Origin: Pseudomonas cremoricolorata DSM 17059 = NBRC 16634
GTDB lineage: Bacteria; Pseudomonadota; Gammaproteobacteria; Pseudomonadales; Pseudomonadaceae
Assembly (NCBI RefSeq): GCF_000425745.1
Contig: NZ_AUEA01000006.1
Coordinates: 62,001 to 126,000 of the forward strand
Reading direction: 5' to 3'
Length of the DNA stretch: 64,000 nt
Part shown: positions 55,950 to 64,000 of the stretch, piece by piece
How the letters are laid out: each line of letters begins with the position of its first letter
Numbering within the stretch: position 1 is the first letter of the stretch
The notes under the pieces: model-generated
Told to the model about the DNA's origin: nothing
Seen by the model: the letters and a program-made list of their open reading frames with translations, nothing else
Databases searched by the model: none
Program-made: the position numbers and the translations under genes

Positions 55950-57260
55950 TCAGGCCGAGGCGCAGTCGTGGACGAAGCCGAGCGATTCGCGGCTGGCGTA
56001 GTACCAGGCGGTACACACACCGACTGCGCCCATGATCAGGCAGAAGCCCACGCATACCCACGGGCTCCATGGCATCAGCGCGATCAGCGCCAGCGGCGTG
56101 GTGCTGGCCCACAAGGCATAGGCCACGTTGTAGGTGAAGGAAATGCCGGACACGCGAATCTGCGCCGGGAACAGCCCGACCATCACCGACGGCACCACCC
56201 CAACCACACCGCAGCACAGTCCGGCCAGCGCATAGGCCGGCCAGATCGTGCCCCACTGCCCGACCAGGCTGGCGTACAGCACGCCGATGCCCAGTGGCAG
56301 CAGCAGGCTGTAGAAGGCCAGGGCGCGCCAGGCGCCGATACGGTCGACCAGCAGCCCCGCCAGCACGCAGCCGACATTGAGAAAGACGATACCGACACTG
56401 CTCAGGGCGAAGGTGTGCCCGGCACTGAGGGCGAAGCGCTGCTGCATTACGGTTGGGGTGATCACCACCAGCACCACCACCGCCGAGGTCAGCACGCAGG
56501 TCAGCAGCGCCGCGGGAATCAGCGCCTGACGGTGGTTACCCAGTACCTGGCGCAGTGGGAAAGCCACAGGTTCGGCGTTGCGCTCGCGCAGGGCGAGGAA
56601 CACCGGGGTTTCACTCAGCCAGCGGCGCAGCCAGACGCCGACCACACCGAACACGCCGCCGAGCAGGAACGGGTAACGCCAGGCGTAATCGAGAATTTGC
56701 TCAGGGGTGAACACCTGCGCCAGCAGCGTCGCCGTCAGCGCCCCGAGCAGGTAGCCGAAGGTCAGCCCGGCCTGCAAGAAGCCCAGGGCATAACCACGGC
56801 GACCGGCCGGGGCGTGCTCGGCGACGAAGGTCCAGGCGCTGGGCACCTCTCCGCCCACCGCCGCGCCTTGCAGGATACGCAGCCCCAGCAGCAACAGCGG
56901 CGCGGCATAGCCGATGTCGGCGTAGGTCGGCATCACGCCGATCAGCAGGCACGGCAGGGCCATCATCAGGATGCTCAGGCTGAACACCCGCTTGCGCCCC
57001 AGGTGATCGGCGAAATGCGCCATCAGGATGCCGCCCAGCGGGCGCGCCAGGTAGCCGGTGACGAAAATGCCGAAGCTTTGCAGCAGGCGCAGCCACTCGG
57101 GCATGTCCGGCGGGAAGAACAGCTGGCTCAGGGTCAGGGCGAAGAACACGAAGATGATGAAGTCGTAGATTTCCAGCGCGCCACCCAGCGCCGCCAGGGC
57201 CAGGGTGCGGTGATCGCTGCGACTGAAAGCGCGCGCACGGGGTGTAGCGGTGGCAGGCAT
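55950..57260 (-). CDS. MHS-type MFS transporter
   Basis: A 12-helix carrier of 436 residues of the metabolite:H+ symporter branch. GALEIYDFIIFVFFA in the first helix and the loop 2-3 motif FADHLGRKRVFSLSI are typical, as is LRILQGAAVGGEVPSAWTF. Substrates in this branch are often citrate, alpha-ketoglutarate or proline/betaine. The substrate is undetermined. ATG at 57260 is chosen over a 36-codon longer frame. It is divergent from pvdR, but the IS box there points only to pvdR. Confidence 0.83.
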   Translation of the reverse strand: MPATATPRARAFSRSDHRTLALAALGGALEIYDFIIFVFFALTLSQLFFPPDMPEWLRLLQSFGIFVTGYLARPLGGILMAHFADHLGRKRVFSLSILMMALPCLLIGVMPTYADIGYAAPLLLLGLRILQGAAVGGEVPSAWTFVAEHAPAGRRGYALGFLQAGLTFGYLLGALTATLLAQVFTPEQILDYAWRYPFLLGGVFGVVGVWLRRWLSETPVFLALRERNAEPVAFPLRQVLGNHRQALIPAALLTCVLTSAVVVLVVITPTVMQQRFALSAGHTFALSSVGIVFLNVGCVLAGLLVDRIGAWRALAFYSLLLPLGIGVLYASLVGQWGTIWPAYALAGLCCGVVGVVPSVMVGLFPAQIRVSGISFTYNVAYALWASTTPLALIALMPWSPWVCVGFCLIMGAVGVCTAWYYASRESLGFVHDCASA

Positions 57261-57377
57261 GGCACAGGTTCCGAGGGTCGACGAAGCGCAGGAGGATAGC
57301 AAAAGCCTCGCCGCAGGTGTCTGCCAACGCCCCGGCGCGCCTGCGCCCGGCCCTGCCGGACTCGACACCGATCACGC

Positions 57378-57401
57378 TAAATCCCCCGCTGGCTGCTTCG
57401 T
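57378..57401 (+). promoter_or_regulatory. PvdS-type IS box upstream of pvdRT-opmQ
   Basis: TAAAT (57378-57382), 16 bp, CGT (57399-57401): the iron-starvation box recognised by the ECF sigma factor PvdS. It lies 63 nt before the pvdR start. Confidence 0.85.
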
Positions 57402-57464
57402 TCAAAGGGGGACTTGCCTGCGCCTCGGCGCTGCGCGCCCTTCATTCCACGGCCGGACGCCTGC

Positions 57465-58634
57465 ATGAAACGCTCACCGAACACCCGCCGCCTGCTGCTG
57501 GGCGCCGCCGGCCTGCTGGTCCTGGGCAGCCTGGCCGCCTGGGCCAGATTGCCCTTCTCAGGCGCTGCACCGAGCACCGTGGCAGTCACCCGCGGCGACA
57601 TCGAAAGCAGCGTCACCGCCTTGGGCACCTTGCAGCCACGCCGCTACGTCGACGTCGGCGCGCAGGCCTCGGGGCAGATTCGCAACCTGCGGGTGGAAGT
57701 GGGCGATGTGGTCAGGCAAGGCCAGTTGCTGGTCGAACTCGACCCCTCGACCCAGCAGGCGCGGGTCGATGCCGGGCGCTTTTCCATCGACAACCTCAAG
57801 GCGCAGTTGGCCGAGCAGCAGGCCCAGGCGCAACTGGCCGAGCAGCAGTACCAGCGCCAGCGCGCCCTGGCCAAGACCGGCGCCACCCGCGAGGAAGACG
57901 TACAGAGCGCCGACGCCCAACTCAAGACCACCCGCGCGCGCATCGCCATGTTCCAGGCGCAGATTCGCCAGGCCCAGGCCAGCCTGCGCAGCGATGAAGC
58001 CGAGCTTGGCTACACACGCATCTACGCGCCGATGGACGGCACCGTGGTGGCGCTCGACGCCCGCCAGGGCCAGACCCTCAACGCCCAGCAGCAGACGCCG
58101 CTGATTCTGCGCATCGCCAGGCTGTCGCCGATGACCGTGTGGGCGCAGGTCTCGGAAGCCGACATCGGCCAGGTCAAGCCGGGCATGAGCGCCTACTTCA
58201 CCACCCTGGCCGGCGGCAAGCGCCGCTGGAACAGCACGGTGCGGCAGATTCTGCCGATTCCCCCACGCCCGCTCGAGCAGACCAGCCAGGGCGGCGGCAG
58301 CCCGGCCAGCATCGGCAATGGCGCCGGCGGCAGCCAGGTGGTGCAGTACACCGTGCTGCTGGATGTCGACAACCCCGACGGCGCGCTGATGGCCGAGATG
58401 ACCACCCAGGTGTTCTTCGTCGCCGGCCAGGCGCAACAGGTGCTGACCGCCCCGCTGGCAGCGCTGGAGGACGGCCCCGAGCCGGACCTGCGCGTGGCCC
58501 AGGTGCTCACCGATCAAGGCAAGGTCGAACAGCGCCAGGTGCGCACCGGCCTCAGCGATCGCCTGCGCACCCAGGTGCTCGACGGCCTGCGCGAAGGCGA
58601 GCGGGTGCTGATCGGCAGCGCCAGTGGAGGCTGA
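57465..58634 (+). CDS. pvdR: PvdR, periplasmic adaptor of the pyoverdine efflux pump
   Basis: A MacA-like membrane-fusion protein of 389 residues: an N-terminal membrane anchor (about 7-27), a lipoyl/barrel-sandwich (about 55-100: VDVGAQASGQIRNLRVEVGDVVRQGQLL), a long coiled-coil hairpin (about 105-175), and a beta-barrel. With PvdT and OpmQ it exports newly matured and recycled pyoverdine from the periplasm. The ATG at 57465 gives the family length; the upstream 17 codons are ignored. It is the first gene of the operon, directly followed by pvdT. Confidence 0.92.
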   Translation: MKRSPNTRRLLLGAAGLLVLGSLAAWARLPFSGAAPSTVAVTRGDIESSVTALGTLQPRRYVDVGAQASGQIRNLRVEVGDVVRQGQLLVELDPSTQQARVDAGRFSIDNLKAQLAEQQAQAQLAEQQYQRQRALAKTGATREEDVQSADAQLKTTRARIAMFQAQIRQAQASLRSDEAELGYTRIYAPMDGTVVALDARQGQTLNAQQQTPLILRIARLSPMTVWAQVSEADIGQVKPGMSAYFTTLAGGKRRWNSTVRQILPIPPRPLEQTSQGGGSPASIGNGAGGSQVVQYTVLLDVDNPDGALMAEMTTQVFFVAGQAQQVLTAPLAALEDGPEPDLRVAQVLTDQGKVEQRQVRTGLSDRLRTQVLDGLREGERVLIGSASGG

Positions 58635-60599
58635 ATGTCGCAACCGTTGATCGAGCTGCGCGACATCCGCAAGGTCTATGGCGGCGTCGATTCGCCGACT
58701 GTGGAAGTGCTGCGCGGCATCAGCCTGAGCATCCATCCGGGCGAGTTCGTCGCCATCGTCGGCAGCTCAGGTTCGGGCAAGTCGACCTTGATGAACCTGC
58801 TCGGCTGCCTGGACCGGCCAACCTCCGGCACCTACCACTTCGCCGGCAAGAATGTCGCCGAGCTGGATGTCGACGAACTGGCCTGGCTGCGCCGCGAAGC
58901 GTTCGGCTTCGTGTTCCAGGGCTATCACCTGATCCCCTCAGGCTCGGCCCAGGAAAACGTCGAGATGCCGGCCATCTACGCCGGCATCGCCGCCGAACAG
59001 CGCCACGCCCGCGCCGCCAGCCTGCTGCAGCGCCTGGGCCTGGCCGAGCGCACCGGCAACCGCCCGCATCAACTTTCCGGCGGCCAGCAGCAGCGGGTGT
59101 CGATCGCCCGCGCGCTGATGAACGGCGGGCATATCATCCTGGCCGACGAACCCACCGGCGCCCTCGACAGCCACAGCGGCGCCGAAGTCATGGCGCTGCT
59201 CGATGAGCTGGCCAGCCAGGGGCATGTGATCATCCTCATCACCCACGACCGCGAAGTGGCGGCGCGGGCGCAGCGGGTGATCGAGATTCGCGACGGGCAG
59301 ATCGTCAGCGATTCGGGCGCCGAGCAGCCGCCCGCGGCCAGCGCCGAGCACCTGCAGGCCAACGAGCTGCGCCAGCGCCTGGACCGCGGCGCGACCCTGC
59401 GCGGGGCCTGGAAGGGCGAGTTGCTGGAATCGCTGCGCGCGGCCTGGCGGGTGATGTGGATCAACCGCTTCCGCACCGCGCTGACCTTGCTCGGCATCGT
59501 CATCGGCGTGGCTTCGGTGGTGGTCATGCTGGCGGTCGGCGAAGGCAGCAAGCGCCAGGTGATGGCGCAGATGGCAGCGTTCGGCTCGAACATTCTCTAC
59601 CTCAACGGCAAGCATGCGACCCTGCGCGACACCGCCGGCATCGTCACCCTCGACGATGTCGAGGCGATCGGCCAACTGCCGCAGGTCAGGCGCATCATGC
59701 CGGTGATCGGCGGCGAGCTGAGCGTACGTCACGGCAACAATCACCAGCAGTTCTACGTCGGCGGCAACAACACCCAGTTCGCGCAGATCCTCAACTGGCC
59801 GGTGGTCGAAGGCAGCTTCTTCAGCGAGGCCGACGAGCGCCGCGGCGCCGCGGTGGCAGTGATCGGGCAGAAGGTCCGGGAAAAACTGCTGGCCCCAGGC
59901 AGCAGCGGCATCGGTGAGTACCTGCTGATCGGCAACGTGCCGTTCCAGGTGGTCGGCGTTCTCGCCGGCAAGGGCGCCAGCTCCGGCGACCAGGACAGCG
60001 ACGAGCGTATCGTGGTGCCCTACTCCGCCGCAGCGATCCGTCTGTTCGCCAAGCACGACCCGGAATACGTGATCATCGCCGCCGCCGATTCCAGCCGGGT
60101 GGCCGAGACCGAAGCGGCCATCGATCACCTGATGCGCCAGCGCCACCAGGGCAAGAAAGATTTCGACCTGACCAACGACGCCGCGCTGATCCAGGCCGAG
60201 GCGCGCACCCAGAACAGCCTGTCGCTGATGCTTGGCGCGATTGCGGCAATTTCGCTGCTGGTGGGCGGCATCGGGGTGATGAACATCATGCTCATGACCG
60301 TGCGCGAACGCACCCGCGAGATTGGCATCCGCATGGCCACCGGCGCCCGTCAGCGCGACATCCTGCGCCAGTTCCTCAGCGAGGCGGTGATGCTTTCGAT
60401 GGTCGGCGGCGTCACCGGCATCGTTCTGGCCCTGACCATCGGTGCCGGCCTGCTGCTCGCCGACATTGCCGTCGCCTTCGCCCTGCCGGCGATCCTCGGC
60501 GCCTTCGCCTGCGCGGTCGTCACCGGAGTGGTGTTCGGCTTCATGCCGGCACGCAAGGCCGCCCGCCTCGATCCGGTCAAAGCCCTTACCAGCGAATAA
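58635..60599 (+). CDS. pvdT: PvdT, MacB-type ABC exporter of pyoverdine
   Basis: A fused ATPase-permease of 654 residues. Walker A is GSSGSGKST (about 43-51), the signature LSGGQQQR, and Walker [10 protein letters not shown]. The rest is a transmembrane domain with one helix near 280, a large MacB periplasmic core (about 300-520), and three C-terminal helices of FtsX type. ATG follows the pvdR stop directly (TGAATG). It acts as a dimer and energises PvdR-OpmQ. Close to MacB; the operon context and the IS box specify pyoverdine. Confidence 0.93.
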   Translation: MSQPLIELRDIRKVYGGVDSPTVEVLRGISLSIHPGEFVAIVGSSGSGKSTLMNLLGCLDRPTSGTYHFAGKNVAELDVDELAWLRREAFGFVFQGYHLIPSGSAQENVEMPAIYAGIAAEQRHARAASLLQRLGLAERTGNRPHQLSGGQQQRVSIARALMNGGHIILADEPTGALDSHSGAEVMALLDELASQGHVIILITHDREVAARAQRVIEIRDGQIVSDSGAEQPPAASAEHLQANELRQRLDRGATLRGAWKGELLESLRAAWRVMWINRFRTALTLLGIVIGVASVVVMLAVGEGSKRQVMAQMAAFGSNILYLNGKHATLRDTAGIVTLDDVEAIGQLPQVRRIMPVIGGELSVRHGNNHQQFYVGGNNTQFAQILNWPVVEGSFFSEADERRGAAVAVIGQKVREKLLAPGSSGIGEYLLIGNVPFQVVGVLAGKGASSGDQDSDERIVVPYSAAAIRLFAKHDPEYVIIAAADSSRVAETEAAIDHLMRQRHQGKKDFDLTNDAALIQAEARTQNSLSLMLGAIAAISLLVGGIGVMNIMLMTVRERTREIGIRMATGARQRDILRQFLSEAVMLSMVGGVTGIVLALTIGAGLLLADIAVAFALPAILGAFACAVVTGVVFGFMPARKAARLDPVKALTSE

Positions 60600-60602
60600 T
60601 CC

Positions 60603-62030
60603 ATGACCCTGCCCAGCCGTATCAGCCTGTTGACCCTGAGCCTGTGCCTGGCGGCCTGCAGCACGCCGCCCGCCCCCGATGCCGGCATCCAGGCGCCTGC
60701 CCAGTGGCAGAGCGGCGAACCCCAGGCCAGCCAGGCCTGGCCCGACGCACAGTGGTGGCAGGCCTTCGCCAGTCCGACCCTGGATGCGTTGATCGAACGC
60801 GCGCGGCGCAACAGCCACGACCTCGCCGCCGCCACCGCGCGGGTGCGCCAGGCCCAGGCGCAGGCGGTAATCGCAGGCGCCGCGCAGTTGCCCGACCTGC
60901 AAGGCCGGCTCGATGCCGGCCGCCAGCACCTGTTGCACGGGCGTGGTTACGATGGCCTGGATGTCGGCGAAAGCTACCGCACCAGCACGCGCTTCGACGC
61001 GGTGCTGAGCACCCGTTACGAAGTGGACTTCTGGGGTGGCGTACGGGCGGCGCGCGACAGCGCCCAGCGCAGCCTGCAAGCCAGCCGCTTCGAGCGCCAG
61101 ACCGTCGAACTGACCTTGCTCGGCGCCGTGGCCGACAGCTATCTGCGCGACCTGAGCCTGGCTGAACAGCTACGCATCGCCAGGCTCAACCTGGACAACG
61201 CCGGCGACGTGCTGCGGGTGGTGCGCAGCCGCCAGGACTCAGGCGCCGCCAGCCGCCTCGAACTGGCTCAGCAGCAAGGCCTGCGCGCCGCCCAGCAGCG
61301 TCAGCTCGAGCTGCTCGAACAGCAGCGCCAGGACAACCGCGTGACCCTCGCCACCCTGCTCGGCGAACCGGTGCAGAGCCTGCCCGCCACGCAGGAAACC
61401 TTCGCTGCGCTGCGCTGGCCGAGCATCGCCCGCGGCGTGCCCAGTGAGCTGCTCAGCCGCCGTCCGGACATCGCTGCCGCCGAAGCGCGGCTGGCCGCAG
61501 CCCAGGCCGATGTGCAGGTGGCGCGGGCTGCGATGCTGCCCAAACTACTGCTCGGCGCCGACCTGGGCAGCGGCGCACGCACCTTGCCAGCGGTACTGAA
61601 GAGCCCGTTCTATACCCTCACTGCCGGCCTGGCGGCGCCGATCTTCGACCATGGCCGGCTGCGCGGCGAACGCGACAAGGCCCGCGCGCGTCAGCAGGAA
61701 CTGCTGGAGGACTACCGCAAAGGCATCATCGATGGCTTCGGCGACGTCGAGAAAGCACTCAACGCGATTGCCGGGATCGACCGTCAACGGCAGTGGCAAG
61801 ACCAGGAGGTGGCGCAGGCGCAACTGGCCTTCGACCTCGCCCAGCAACGCTACACGGCAGGCGCTGAAACCTTGCTGGTGGTGCTGGAGGCGCAGCGCAC
61901 GCTGTTCGCCGCCCAGGACCAACAAGCGCGCCTGCGCCTCGAACGCCTGCAAGGCAGCGTGGCGTTGTACAAGGCCCTCGGCGGTGGTTGGCAGGTGGCG
62001 CAAGTTGGCGGCGAAACGCCCGAGGGCTGA
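60603..62030 (+). CDS. opmQ: OpmQ, outer-membrane factor of the pyoverdine pump
   Basis: A TolC/OprM-like lipoprotein of 475 residues with a lipobox (LCLAACST, Cys18) and two repeats of the outer membrane efflux domain (about 60-250 and 275-460). VPSELLSRRPDIAAAEARLAAA (partial) is the typical link segment. It is the exit duct for PvdRT. It ends 6 nt before the pvdP stop on the other strand. Confidence 0.92.
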   Translation: MTLPSRISLLTLSLCLAACSTPPAPDAGIQAPAQWQSGEPQASQAWPDAQWWQAFASPTLDALIERARRNSHDLAAATARVRQAQAQAVIAGAAQLPDLQGRLDAGRQHLLHGRGYDGLDVGESYRTSTRFDAVLSTRYEVDFWGGVRAARDSAQRSLQASRFERQTVELTLLGAVADSYLRDLSLAEQLRIARLNLDNAGDVLRVVRSRQDSGAASRLELAQQQGLRAAQQRQLELLEQQRQDNRVTLATLLGEPVQSLPATQETFAALRWPSIARGVPSELLSRRPDIAAAEARLAAAQADVQVARAAMLPKLLLGADLGSGARTLPAVLKSPFYTLTAGLAAPIFDHGRLRGERDKARARQQELLEDYRKGIIDGFGDVEKALNAIAGIDRQRQWQDQEVAQAQLAFDLAQQRYTAGAETLLVVLEAQRTLFAAQDQQARLRLERLQGSVALYKALGGGWQVAQVGGETPEG

Positions 62031-62036
62031 GCGCCG

Positions 62037-63665
62037 TTAAAAGTCCATCCCCGCCACCGACAGATGCCGCGCATACCACGGCCGCTTGGGCACGCGCCGC
62101 ACCAGCCCGGCGATGCCGTCATCTTCATTGGCGAAGATGATGCGCAGCGCAAGCTTCATGGTCTCGACGTCCATTTCCACCGACTTGCCCGGCCGCACCC
62201 CCGGCACGCTGCTGCAGCCGTGGGTGTCCGGGCCCAGCCATGGGTCAGCCACTTCGACCCAGCGGCCCGGGGCGAACCATGCCACGTCGTTGACCACCAG
62301 CCGCCGCACCTGACCGGGATGGAAGCGCTCGTGAGCGGCGAACCAGTCGTCGATCCGGTCGTCGATCCAGCCGTGGAAGCGCCAGAACACCGGGTGTACG
62401 TGGGAGGAAAACGGGTCGCCGAGAAAGTCGTTCTCGGCGCTGAACCAGCGCGGTGCGAAGTCATCCTGGCTGCGCCCATAGGGCACCGGCACGCCATTGG
62501 ACGGATCGCGCGGCACGGCCGCCCAGCGCATGTGCAGCCAGTCGTGCAGCCCCAACTCCATCTCCGAGCCAAGCTGGCCCAGGGTCAGCCCGGCCAGATA
62601 GCGCGGGTCGCGGTATTGCGATTCCCACAGGGCGAAGTTGGCGTGGAAGGTTTCTTCGCGCTTGATGCCGCTGACCCACTCCGTGTAAGTCTCGTCCTCG
62701 TCGGCCAGCCAGGTCGGCGGCAGCGCGTTGCCATCCTGGTTGTCGAAGTAGCGGGCAAAGCCCAGGCGGTCGCGCTCGAGCGGCGGCTGCGGCAGGGGGA
62801 AATGCTGCCAGGCAGGCAACGGCTGCAAGGCGCGGGCGCTGGCCAGCATGTGCCGGTGCATGAAGAAGAAGTCCACGCCCGAGCCATTGCGGTCCTTGTG
62901 CCGGCCACGGGCGTCGCGTTCGCGGCTGCGCGGCCCTGGCTGCCAGCCCAGGCCGCGCAGGGCCTCGCGTTTGTCTTCAGGCAGCTTGTGCCACTGGTCG
63001 CGGCTGGCGTGCCAGAGCTGGTGGAACAGCCTGTGTTCAGGCGAAATCAGCCAGTCGAGCAACACTGGCTCCAGTCCGGTGCGCAGGCGTGCCTCGGGAA
63101 ACAGCTGCTTGATGGCGACGAAGCGGTTGTCCTGCTCGGCCAGGGCCAGCGGGCGTTGCAGGTCGAGCAACTGGCCGCTGAAGGTGTCGCTGCCGGCGTT
63201 GCCGAACTGATCCCAGACCTCGTCGATCTTGATCGCCAGCTCCCAGCGCGGCGCGCTGGTGTTGGCCGGCACCAGGCGCCAGTACAGCAGGCCGGCATCG
63301 TCGCGGCGCAGGTCTCCGATCAGTTGGTAGGCCGGCGCCGGCTCGTCGCGCAGGCGCTCTGGGGTGTCGAGGCAGCCGCGGATGCCGCGGCCGCGGGCGG
63401 CGATGTCGATGAACAGTTGCAGCGGCTGCTCGGGCACGCCGGGCAAGCCGGCGTCCTGACCGAACAGGCGCAGGTCCCAGATACCGCGCAAACGGTTGGC
63501 CAGGTGTTGTTCGGCAACGTCAGTCAGATCCACGGTGGCTTCGCCGGGGGTCTCCGGTTCCTCGTCGTCCGGCCTGGTCAGTTCGCGGTGGCCGTAGTAG
63601 CTCGCCGGCACGGCAGCGCCCAGCAGCGCCGCAGCGGCCATGAAGCCGCGTCGAGAAATCGTCAT
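62037..63665 (-). CDS. pvdP: PvdP, periplasmic tyrosinase of pyoverdine maturation
   Basis: A copper tyrosinase of 542 residues that oxidises and cyclises the chromophore of ferribactin to dihydropyoverdine. The Tat signal is plain: SRRGFM at residues 4-9, then an alanine-rich segment. Histidines of the two copper sites lie in FHQLWHASRD, MHRHMLASARAL, EETFHANFAL, GLHDWLHMRW and HVHPVFWRFHGW. ATG at 63665 has GGTGGGG upstream. Transcribed from an IS box (63711-63734), divergent from pvdM. Confidence 0.95.
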   Translation of the reverse strand: MTISRRGFMAAAALLGAAVPASYYGHRELTRPDDEEPETPGEATVDLTDVAEQHLANRLRGIWDLRLFGQDAGLPGVPEQPLQLFIDIAARGRGIRGCLDTPERLRDEPAPAYQLIGDLRRDDAGLLYWRLVPANTSAPRWELAIKIDEVWDQFGNAGSDTFSGQLLDLQRPLALAEQDNRFVAIKQLFPEARLRTGLEPVLLDWLISPEHRLFHQLWHASRDQWHKLPEDKREALRGLGWQPGPRSRERDARGRHKDRNGSGVDFFFMHRHMLASARALQPLPAWQHFPLPQPPLERDRLGFARYFDNQDGNALPPTWLADEDETYTEWVSGIKREETFHANFALWESQYRDPRYLAGLTLGQLGSEMELGLHDWLHMRWAAVPRDPSNGVPVPYGRSQDDFAPRWFSAENDFLGDPFSSHVHPVFWRFHGWIDDRIDDWFAAHERFHPGQVRRLVVNDVAWFAPGRWVEVADPWLGPDTHGCSSVPGVRPGKSVEMDVETMKLALRIIFANEDDGIAGLVRRVPKRPWYARHLSVAGMDF

Positions 63666-63710
63666 TACCCCACCTGTGTTCGCCATGAAGCAGGCGCCAT
63701 CCCAGCAAGA

Positions 63711-63734
63711 ACGTACGCTGGGCCGGCAAATTTA
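63711..63734 (-). promoter_or_regulatory. PvdS-type IS box of pvdP
   Basis: On the minus strand, TAAAT (63734-63730), 16 bp, CGT (63713-63711), 45 nt before the pvdP start. Confidence 0.85.
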
Positions 63735-63758
63735 GCGGGCCGGCCACCCGCCGCCCGG

Positions 63759-63782
63759 TAAATTTGCCCGCGCCATGCTCGT
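63759..63782 (+). promoter_or_regulatory. PvdS-type IS box of pvdM
   Basis: TAAAT (63759-63763), 16 bp, CGT (63780-63782), 50 nt before the pvdM start. Back to back with the pvdP box, 24 bp apart. Confidence 0.85.
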
Positions 63783-63832
63783 CCTCCCCTGATAGCCCAG
63801 GCCCCGCATCCGTGACCCGTATCGAGATGGCA

Positions 63833-64000
63833 ATGACAAGATCGCGCAGCAACAAGACCCTGTATTTCGGCCTGCCCCTGGCGCTGTTGCTTGGGGTAGG
63901 TGGTTATGTCGCCTGGCGTTTGCTCGACCCGGCCCCGGCCTACCCGGCCAAAGTGGTGCGCCAGGCCAATGAACTGCAGGAGCGGCTGATTTCGTTCGAC
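63833..64000 (+). CDS. pvdM: PvdM, dipeptidase-like pyoverdine maturation protein (5' part only)
   Basis: The first 56 codons; the gene runs off the right edge. There is an N-terminal membrane or signal segment (about 9-26, TLYFGLPLALLLGVGGYV), then a mature start ending LISFD, where members of this family begin the metal-binding part. PvdM is a periplasmic renal-dipeptidase-like protein needed for the PvdP reaction. An in-frame ATG at 63827 is possible. The divergent pvdP and the IS box support the call; only N-terminal sequence is available. Confidence 0.8.
   Translation, partial: MTRSRSNKTLYFGLPLALLLGVGGYVAWRLLDPAPAYPAKVVRQANELQERLISFD

Overview
This 64 kb window reads as chromosome of a fluorescent pseudomonad, most likely of the Pseudomonas putida/fluorescens group. 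The evidence is high GC, the block pabB-cysH-cysB-usp-panE-aroF-oprI, the order tig-clpP-clpX-lon-hupB-ppiD, an APS-type CysH with Fe-S cysteines, and the pyoverdine genes pvdRT-opmQ/pvdP/pvdM with PvdS-type boxes. I see no IS element, integrase, phage gene or CRISPR array, and no clearly broken gene. Only prpF (left edge) and pvdM (right edge) are cut.

Region 1 (1-5.9 kb) is the 2-methylcitrate cycle operon on the minus strand, gntR-prpB-prpC-acnD-prpF, for propionyl-CoA disposal. Two copies of a GntR-type operator lie in its promoter. Region 2 (6.0-9.1 kb) is a tight three-gene operon: a secreted DTG retropepsin-like protease, an inactive transglutaminase fused to seven membrane helices, and a RimK-like ATP-grasp ligase. 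It is the least understood conserved system here. Region 3 (9.3-18.2 kb) holds folate, sulfur and aromatic biosynthesis (pabB, cysH, cysB, panE, aroF), a stress protein, a small acetyltransferase, lipoprotein OprI, and an L,D-transpeptidase facing it.

Region 4 (18.2-29.6 kb) holds tesA divergent from a YbbA/YbbP ABC exporter, greB, a MltF-like lytic transglycosylase, tatD, a chemoreceptor, a lipoprotein-CHAD pair and a patatin. Region 5 (29.7-38.2 kb) is the protein quality-control block ppiD, hupB, lon, clpX, clpP, tig, with a sigma-32-like promoter before lon. Region 6 (38.3-45.0 kb) looks like a variable slot between tig and a tRNA cluster. It carries a WYL regulator, small proteins of unknown role, and a FecI-FecR-TonB receptor iron-uptake unit. 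Region 7 (45.3-45.6 kb) is tRNA-Arg(TCT)-His(GTG)-Leu(TAG), read leftwards.

Region 8 (45.9-55.9 kb) holds folD, a DctA-like symporter with two GntR/FCD regulators, an envelope operon (solute-binding protein, DUF4398 lipoprotein, OmpA-like lipoprotein), and etfBA divergent from the ETF:quinone oxidoreductase gene. The latter has a PsrA-type operator at its promoter. Region 9 (56-64 kb) holds an MHS-type transporter, then the pyoverdine export pump pvdRT-opmQ, the tyrosinase pvdP and the start of pvdM. Three sites of the form TAAAT-N16-CGT tie these last operons to the sigma factor PvdS.

Most genes are conserved core genes whose names rest on family recognition by eye. Starts were chosen from ribosome-binding sites and family lengths, and often fall inside longer open frames.
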